NCBI RefSeq assembly: GCF_025024155.1
Contig: NW_026251776.1
Location: 1-64,000 of the forward strand
DNA from: Gamsiella multidivaricata
Lineage: Eukaryota; Mortierellomycota; Mortierellomycetes; Mortierellales; Mortierellaceae
Direction of reading: 5' to 3'
DNA length: 64,000 nucleotides
Shown piece after piece: positions 56,570 through 64,000 of the stretch. Within the stretch, counting starts at the first letter, position 1; every line of letters begins with the position of its first letter. The notes below the pieces were generated by a model. It saw only the letters and a list, made by a program, of their open reading frames with translations. It was not told where the DNA came from and ran no database searches. A program made the translations under genes and the position numbers.

Positions 56570-59500
56570 ATGGAGACTGGTGGTTTCCACGGACAGCAGC
56601 CCAGTGCGGCTGTATCCGATCCGGACGACTCCCCCTTCCACGAAACCTCCAGCTCCAGCACGACCATACCCGCGTCCACTCGTCGATACTCGGTCGCAGG
56701 CGTGATACGCTCCATCTTTCACGCAGTCCTCGTACAGGACACAGAACACCTCGATCACGTCCTCACCAGTCTCTCACTGGATCCTAACAAAGTCCGGGAC
56801 AGAGAAGGAAAGACCATGTTAATGGTTGCTGCGACTGAAAATAAGCACCGCGTGTTGAGATATCTCTTGGCTCTACCCAACATCAATGCGAATCTGCAAG
56901 GTAAACCCGTTGTTCATTACTATTTGGCATCATCCGTCGTAAAAGTGCGTCTAGTCAATTGACACCTCTCAGGGCTTGCCTGTAAATATATTAATCATCC
57001 ACACTCCATCATATTCCGGCCTCCTTTTTCTCTTTTGCTTTTTATACCTGCGCAGACGATGAGGGCGAAACCGCACTATATCAAGCCGCAGCTGCTGGCT
57101 CGACCGAGTGCGTGCAGTTACTGCTGTTGGCTGGTGCGTCCGCTAGTCGAGGAAACGAGGTAAGGCCAACGGGAAATGAATTATGAGCTGGCACGTTTTG
57201 TTGTTCCCGGCGGCTAGATCTTCCTTCCCATCTATTCCCCTTCATACCTTACTGCTTGTTTGCTTGTGTTGTCTGTCTGCATGATCTCTCGAGTACTCAT
57301 CATACGTAAATCGGTTATTGTCTTTCCCCCCTAAATGCTAAATGCTAAATGCACATCCAACCTTGTTTTTTTATCGTGTCCTCATTTGCTCTCTTACATG
57401 AATGTCCCATACCAAACATCCCACAGGAAGCGATCACACCCTTGATTATCGCCTCGTACAACGGTTTCGTCTCGATCTGCCGCCTACTCATCTCAATTGG
57501 CCATGCTGATGTGAACCAGCAAGACAACACTCAAAAGTCCGCACTGCTCCTTGCATCTTATGCTGGCCACGTGGATGTCATGGCCGAGTTGCTGGACCAT
57601 GGCGCGTCCCTGAACACCCTGGACCAATACGGATGGTCAGCCCTCATGCTGGCAGCCTATGCAGGCAAATTAGAGGCTTGCAAGCTGCTGCTGGCACATA
57701 ATGCCGACCCATACATCAAGACCGCCAACGGCAAGGATGCACGCAGTCTCTCCTGGGATGCAGGCCACAAGTCCATCGCAGTGTACATATCCAAATTTTT
57801 ATCCCGACGCAGCAACGTCCCCGCATCCTCTTCAGGACAAGGGCCGAGTATGAGCTCCCGGGGCCTGATCCAGCAAATATCCCCTACAGCACCGAGGTCA
57901 CCTTCCAGGAGGACACACTCACCAGCACCCTCCTTGCCCTCTGTTCCTGAGGAAGGACACGAAGACATCACCTGCGGCACTCAACGCTCGTCCTTTTCCA
58001 TACAGAACAGCACCATCTCTCATCAGTCCATACTATCCTCGCGCCGCCACTCCCGCCGTCCACATCCACTATTGATCCCCCCTGCGCCACCAAGGGCCGA
58101 CGAGGAGCCAGTCTCGCCTATACCAACCGCCATGGCGTCGAGCCACCTCGTAGATATGTTTAACGCCCCTCGCGAAAACTCCTTCGCGGAACCCAGTCTG
58201 GACGGGACGTCATCTGCATTTGCATCTTTGACGCAGGAGCGAAGCATGCCCGAAATACTTTCAACTGTAGCGCCCACATCCGCTGCTGCCGAGGCAGAGA
58301 AACTCGAACACAGAACAATGCCGTCCCAGACTTGGATGCCAACTCTGATATACAGCATCTACAGACACGGCCTCATTCCTCGATATGGTTCTAGGCGCCT
58401 TCTCTATTTCTCCGAAAACCAGCCCGAGGTCCAGCCTGAGGTAGCAATTCCAGTGCCGGCAAACCCCAGTACATTGATCCAGCAGCGTTTTCGGCCTCAT
58501 CGACTTTCCAATCACAGCCATTCGGAGCGTGTCAAGGAAAAGGACATGGAGAACGAGCTCAACCAACGACTACTACGACGCCATCAAATGGTAGAAAGAT
58601 CCAGGAATTCGAGTTGGGTAGCATTAGCAATGGCCATAACTATGTGCTGTCCCGCTAGAGTTCTTCCAAAGGCATGGAGCAAGAGCAGACGTCAGGATTG
58701 GCGCGAGAAAGTGGCCCTAGGCGTCTTGATGACAGGATTGTCGGTCTTGTTCGGCTTCTTGGCGTTCGGCTTCGCCCTGCTAACTTGCAGGCCCCACTTG
58801 ATTCAGGACATTTCCATGCTCGACTTCAATGGGCGCTATGGGAACTCTAGTAGAGCAGTAGAATCGGGGAGATTTGCGGCGATACGCGGCCGGATCTACG
58901 ACATCGGCAAGATTTTTTCGGATGGGCATCACCCCCTCGCTGCTGGTAGCAACATTACTCAAGCGACCTTCAGCTCGTTCTTGTCCACGCACTACGACAC
59001 CGACATTTCATTTCTGTTCCCACCCGCGGATCTGGTCCAGACGTGCCATTACTTTGGTGCCGCCACCAGTTTCGGAAAATGTTCGCCTGCGGGCAGTGCG
59101 AGCATTAATCATTGTCACCAGTCTCAGGCGTCGAGAGATTTACTACGGGGCGTTTTACGCGACGACATCCGGGTGATTTACAATTGGGCGGATATTCAAG
59201 ATCAGATTGCTCGAGGACGTGCCACATTTGTATACGACGGTTCTGTGTTTGATGCGACGGACTATTTGGCCCAATTTAACTCCTCTATAATGATAGAGGA
59301 ACGAGTAAGGATGGATTGGATCCGTAGCCTCGTGGGCAGAGATGCTACGCTCATGGTCCAGAGGCAACCTGACCACAAAGAGATCTCCAAGTGTTTTGAG
59401 GGGTTCTTTAGAATCGGGGTTTTGTCTGGACAACCCAGCGGATGCATAGCGTCGATCGTGATCAACATTTTAGCACTAGCAATGCTCTTGTTGATCACCA

Positions 59501-61496
59501 TAATGCGATTGGCGTCGGCACTCATTTATCGGTGGATTTTTTCTCAACCTTTGCTCAATAATGGCAGGTCCAATGTGGCTACAGAAGTCGGAACAAAAGA
59601 CCAGAACCACGTTTTGATGCTGGTAATTTGCCCGACAGGCGAGACTGAGGACCGTATCAAGGCCACGCTCAATTCACTCGTGTTGACCGATCATGAGGAC
59701 AGCCGCAAGATGTTGCTTGTTATCGTCGATGCCACTAGTAGTGATGGGGAACCTTGCCAGGCATCGAGTTCTTGTTTGGGACTCATGGATACATCCTTCA
59801 TGAATAGTTCGGACAACGAAAACGCCGTACGTGGAGGCTTGGGGCCGGAACGGGAGGTTGACTCCATTGCGCTCGATGACATTCAATCTGATAGCGGCGG
59901 AGTAATCGATGACGCGTCAGTGGTGCATTCCGGTCACTATGTGATTGACGCTCGAAGAGTCCCTTACATCCTAGTCATTCGGCCTCCGCGTGATCATCTA
60001 TCGCAACCGCACCACGGGAACTGGGAAAAGAAGAAGTTGGTGGTCCGATGGCTACACCGCGTTTGCTTTAACCAGCCCATATCGGCTCTGGAGTACGACT
60101 TATTCGAAAGAGTTCGAGATCTCAACCACCACGGTCCAGGGATTTTTGAGATGCTGCTTATGACCGAGGTTGGCAGTGTATGCGATCGTCATAGCGTAAC
60201 GCGGCTGGTGGACACCCTGGAGAACAATGAGCGGGTCATAGGTGCTTCTGGCCAAGGCATGGTCGAAAATAGCTCCCAGAATTGGCTGACATGGACCCAA
60301 GACTATGAGCACCACCTGTCTTTGCAGTTCACCAATGCGTTTGAGTCCACAACGGGGGCGGTGCAGTGCCTCCCTAGTCGATTTTCGCTTGTCAGGATCA
60401 AGGTCAAGTTGTCTGACAAATACATCGGACCAGGTCCCAAGACCTCAAAGCGCCACTCCGATCATGATTCGATCGTATCAGCCACGGATGATGTGAAGGA
60501 CGGCCATGAGAACGAGGAACACGACACCTGTAACCGCGGCACCGCCGAGATCGTTGCCAGGCACCGCATAGAGAAGGATCAGGATAGAGTCGAGTACGCT
60601 ATCCCCGTATTAGTCCATCCAGACGTGGTATCATCGTACGTTGACCATAGGACGCATACCCTACACGACCGCAGCCTGGTCCTGGACGGTGGCGAGGATC
60701 GATATCTGACAGGCCTCTTGCACAGCGCCTTCCCTGACCGCCGAATCGTGTACCAACCTTATGCCACCTATGGCTTCACTGTCACAGCTGACCTCTCCGC
60801 TTACCTCCTGCAGCAGCGGTTGCTCTTGACCAGCTCCTTCCATACCTATTGGGTCCAGATGTGGTCACCACGCCTTCGGGGCGTCTTTTGCTGCTCGATT
60901 AACTGTCTGGCGATGAAGAAATGGCTGAAGTTGGTCTTAGGGCCAGCGATGGCTATCCTGACGTGTGCAACCTTGGTGATCGTGGTAATTGGAGCTGTGA
61001 CGAATGTGGGCGCGCTCTATTCTCTACCGACGGTTTTGGCGCTTGCGTTCATGCTCTCAGCGACGCTACTACAGCCGATTCTGGGCGTCTGCTTGGGACG
61101 CCGCACGATTTTAAAGAACGTTGTTGGTTTCTGCATGTATATGGTCACCCTGCCTTGTAAGAGCATTGGTGTAGCCCTATTGGCCTATTGGCACCTCGAT
61201 GGTAAGTTTCTCTGACTGACTTGTTTTAAGCATTAAGAAAAGGGAAGACAACGCGTTCTAATGGCGCATGATACATGCATTTGAAAATAGATCATGAGTC
61301 CTCGGCAGAGACATCCCCTGAACCTTCTGCAGTTGGACGTCCGCAAGCAGGAATGACGACGACGCCGAGTGCTACCAGATATCATATGGTCAGGTATTGG
61401 GCAGAGTGGAATTCGATGAAGCGTCACGACGGGTTAATGCCATTGGCAGCACAAGCACAAGCACAAGCACAAGCACAAACACCAGAACGAGACTAG
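56570..61496 (+). CDS. ankyrin-repeat protein fused to a division-2 chitin-synthase-like region (probable pseudoenzyme)
   Basis: Exons 56570-56900, 57056-57159, 57427-61201 and 61291-61496 total 4,416 nt, 1,471 residues, all in phase. Residues about 75-275 are five ankyrin repeats (GKTMLMVAATENKHRVLRYL; GETALYQAAAAGSTECVQLL; ITPLIIASYNGFVSICRLLI; SALLLASYAGHVDVMAELL; SALMLAAYAGKLEACKLLL). A Ser/Pro-rich linker follows, then a membrane helix near 575-600. Next is a cytochrome-b5-like segment (RGRIYDIGKIF) with following loops as in class IV/V/VII chitin synthases, a helix near 820-850, and a GT2-like domain (872-1290). It keeps LEYDLFERVRDL, QNWLTWTQDYEHHLSLQFTN, AFESTTGAVQCLPSRF and GGEDRYL. 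The DxD-bearing segment reads LLMTEVGS, and the QRRRW loop reads QQRLLLTSS. C-terminal helices follow, then a QAQAQA tail. Chitin synthesis by this protein is unlikely; a scaffold or regulatory role is inference. Confidence 0.85.
61450..61478 (+). repeat. (GCACAA)n coding microsatellite
   Basis: Four to five tandem GCACAA units encode an Ala-Gln repeat at the very C-terminus of the ankyrin/chitin-synthase-like protein, so length polymorphism would change the protein without breaking frame. Confidence 0.85.
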
Positions 61497-62213
61497 AGGG
61501 TTCGGACGGCAAGGCTGATCCCGAACATGCCTTCACACCGCCATTGAGGACATGACATTGTATATAGCTCCTTATTTTATTCCTAGCTGGGACCTTCCTC
61601 CCAGACTACCGATTGTATATATAACCTTTACACTAATACCTCCTCCACATTAAAGTTATCGACCATACTCTCGCTTCTTCTACTTATCGCTCTACCGCCT
61701 CTTGGATATCCTTTAACGGATTAGCACAGCTGCATTTCCACGTGGTTCGAGGTAGAGCTCAATTGCAGATGTTGCCAATGCTTGGATTTTATGGGGGGAT
61801 GTGGGATGTAGAGTGATCACACTTCAAATGCGAGCAATTGAGCGGCAATGTATATCAGCTTTAACGACAGATCGACTGCGTTCCAAACGGTATTGTTCAT
61901 TCCATAGTACATTCCTTATGTCTTTTTAAATCGCCATTGAATATCACCTATTTTCCAGGGTAATTTCGATGGACACGATTAAACACCGGTAGGCGAGATC
62001 TTTACAAACCTACTTTCGCACGACGATGTGCGCCGGCCTGCCCGTGACGTCCATTTGGCTCAAGGATCGAATCTCCCCTGTCTCCCCTTCCAGCCCAGCT
62101 CTTACGCTTTAAACTTTTTCTCCCATTGCCTTGACGACCATTCCCATTCCTCCCCATTTTCGCCTCTCCATCACTTTTCATTTTTACGACCCGACTCTGA
62201 AGGAACACGTCCA
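61497..62213. other. intergenic between the ankyrin fusion gene and TBC1D5
   Basis: About 0.7 kb. Holds the 3' UTR of the upstream gene and the C/T-rich leader of the downstream one (62060-62200). No gene seen. Confidence 0.4.
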
Positions 62214-64000
62214 ATGAATACCATCAAAGGAGCCCGGTACGCTACACTGTCACACTCCACATTCGTGCCTGGGTCCAAGTACCTGCTAGTGTCAAGACCC
62301 CTGTACTCATTGCCAGTTACTTCACACGACCCTGTTCCTGTCTCGCTAGGCTAAAGTGGACTGAGGTGTTTGAGGATCCGAACCTCACTTTAGAGTCATT
62401 GAAAGCTAGGGCTGTCTCGCAACACTCAAACCTAGGCATTGATGGTATCCGGTCTGTATGCTGGAAGGTAAATTACAGCGCATCAAACTTCTCTCGTTCC
62501 TATCTTGCGCGTACTGTCGCGTAACAACGTCCTAATTTCATCTATCCGTTATAGGTGTATCTGTCATGCTTACCCTCGGTAGAGATCTCAACTTGGCCAT
62601 TTGCCATGACCAAAGAACGCGAGCGATACGTGGAACTGAGAAAGAAATATATCCGAGCAGTTGGGAGCGACAATGGACCTGAGCCAGACCTGGAAGTCAA
62701 CAACCCACTCAGTCTGGCTGAGGACAGTCCCTGGCAACAGTTCTTTGTCGATTCGGAGCTACGAAAAATCATAAAACAGGACGTAGAGAGAACGTATGTT
62801 GCTAATCAAGCATTCAGCTGGGATTATCATCCGAAGATATGCATAGTAGCAGCTCGTTTATATTAACTCTGCGATATCTCATGTATCGCGACTTGATAGA
62901 CTCCCGGACAATGACTACTTTCGATCAGAAAAGGTGCAGGAGCAACTGAACGACATTTTATTCATCTACTGCAAGATCAACCACGACGTTTCTTATCGCC
63001 AGGGGATGCATGAATTGGTGGCCCATATTCTTTGGGTAGTTTCCTCTGAGAGTTTGGACGTCAATGCTGAGCCGGGTGTTTCTTCGTAAGTGCTCAAGGG
63101 TTGTAGCCTATTGAACGAGTGCTTTGAATGCAAGTGGCAAGACACTTGGCTGACAACTTGACCTGTATAGGGACTCGACATTGGACGTCATGAAAAGCGT
63201 TTTGGACTCGAGTTATATTGAGCACGATACGTTTGCTCTATTCTCAAGTTTGATGCGTCATGCGAAGCCTTGGTATGAATTCAGCGATGAAAGAACGTCC
63301 AGCAGAAGACCCAAGGTTCGTTGTTCGTGCATTACGACTGAAGGCATCTGTTCACAGCTTCCTATTTAGTACCATTCCATTGTGTAACATTTATGTTTTG
63401 CTGCTTCCACGAAACAGCCTACTTCAGCCAGTCACACCCAGCCCTTTGGCAAGCAAGAAACACCAGAGGTAGGCAATGGGAACTACAAAGCGTGTCTAAA
63501 CAATCTCAATATACAGGGCTTCTACGAATATTAACATGGCCTGCTTTCGCTATTGACCTCAGCCTCCACCAGGAAAGCAGACGCCTGTCATTGAATGGTC
63601 GATGAATATATTTCGATACCTGGAAAGAGTCGACAATCAGCTATACCTCCACTTGAAGAGCCTTGACATCCAGCCGCAGCTATTTGGAATGTAAGTGAGA
63701 TGCGCTACTCGCGTAATAGGCCCACAGGAGGGAGCAAATTTTTGACCGGCAATGTTCTATTTTATTTTATAGCCGCTGGTTCCGGTTGCTCTTTGGAAGA
63801 GAGTTTCCTATGGATGACGCCTTAAGCCTGTGGGATGGTATTTTTGCAAAGGATCCCAGTCTCAAAATTTGCATCTTTATTGGGTTGGCGATGCTGCTGA
63901 GGATCCGCGACGAGCTGCTGGAGGAGGAAGATTTCGCTGTGTGCTTGCACAAGCTGATGAGATATCCGCCCGTCAAGGACGTGCAGCTATTCATTCCTCA
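62214..64000 (+). CDS. TBC1D5: TBC1 domain family member 5-like Rab GTPase-activating protein (C-terminus beyond window)
   Basis: GAP for Rab7-type GTPases, in animals linked to retromer and autophagy. Exons 62214-62236, 62350-62467, 62555-62793, 62900-63085, 63171-63315, 63418-63468, 63581-63690 and 63773 onward, all in phase. After MNTIKGARLKWTEVFEDP the TBC domain shows GIDGIRSVCWKVYLSCLP, the arginine-finger helix IIKQDVERTLPDNDYF, and the glutamine-finger motif YRQGMHELVAHILWVV. Next are EHDTFALFSSLMRHAKPWYE, the loop typical of TBC1D5 rather than yeast Gyp proteins, PVIEWSMNIFRYLERVD, GIRWFRLLFGREFPMDDAL and LWDGIFAKDPSL. Both catalytic fingers are intact, so it should be an active GAP. 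The start exon of 23 nt is short but in phase. Confidence 0.9.

Overview
The window looks like nuclear DNA of an early-diverging filamentous fungus, most likely Mucoromycota and probably Mortierella-like. The phylum-level call rests on three observations. Genes are intron-rich with short spliceosomal introns (about 60-110 nt, donors mostly GTAAGT/GTATGT/GTACGx). Intergenic gaps are mostly under 2 kb. The gene set mixes fungal markers (EAF1/VID21, CWC25, EBP2, ARP9, chitin-synthase-like protein) with genes often missing from yeasts (roadblock dynein light chain, RAB3GAP2, TBC1D5, MCMBP, ABCA transporter, OSR1/FRAY-like kinase). The species is inference. Reading frames of nearly all exon joins given here were checked by length arithmetic.

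Layout, left to right. 1-0.6 kb: N-terminus of an OSR1/FRAY-type kinase (minus). 1.5-2.1 kb: roadblock/LC7 dynein light chain (minus). 2.5-4.6 kb: importin alpha (minus). 5-6.3 kb: an accessory patch with a PD-(D/E)XK-like ORF and a decayed MULE-type transposase. 6.6-11.3 kb: CWC25 and a RAB3GAP2-like protein (plus). 11.4-25.1 kb: EBP2, a carotenoid oxygenase, the NuA4 platform subunit EAF1/VID21 with a huge Gln-rich tail, and mitochondrial lysyl-tRNA synthetase (all minus). 25-27.9 kb: no recognisable gene. 27.9-31 kb: SAC1 phosphoinositide phosphatase (minus). 31.8-32.2 kb: a small two-exon ORF. 32.9-36.4 kb: 2-oxoglutarate dehydrogenase E1 (plus). 36.6-39 kb: a helical protein I do not recognise (minus). 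41-44.8 kb: half-size ABCA transporter (minus). 46-47.4 kb: aldo/keto reductase (minus). 48.2-49.6 kb: 5'-truncated, frameshifted LINE tail with RNase H. 49.6-54.5 kb: ARP9 and MCM-binding protein in tight tandem (plus). 56.6-61.5 kb: a 1,471-residue ankyrin-repeat protein fused to a division-2 chitin-synthase-like region that has lost key catalytic motifs. 62.2 kb to the edge: TBC1D5-like Rab GAP, cut by the window.

There is no operon logic; genes are independent transcription units, often convergent or tightly tandem. Recurrent themes are chromatin (VID21, ARP9), membrane traffic and phosphoinositides (RAB3GAP2, TBC1D5, SAC1, roadblock), ribosome/nuclear processes (EBP2, CWC25, importin alpha, MCMBP) and mitochondria (KGD1, LysRS). 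The most unusual item is the ankyrin/chitin-synthase-like pseudoenzyme. The carotenoid oxygenase is of interest because apocarotenoids (trisporoids) are mating signals in related fungi.
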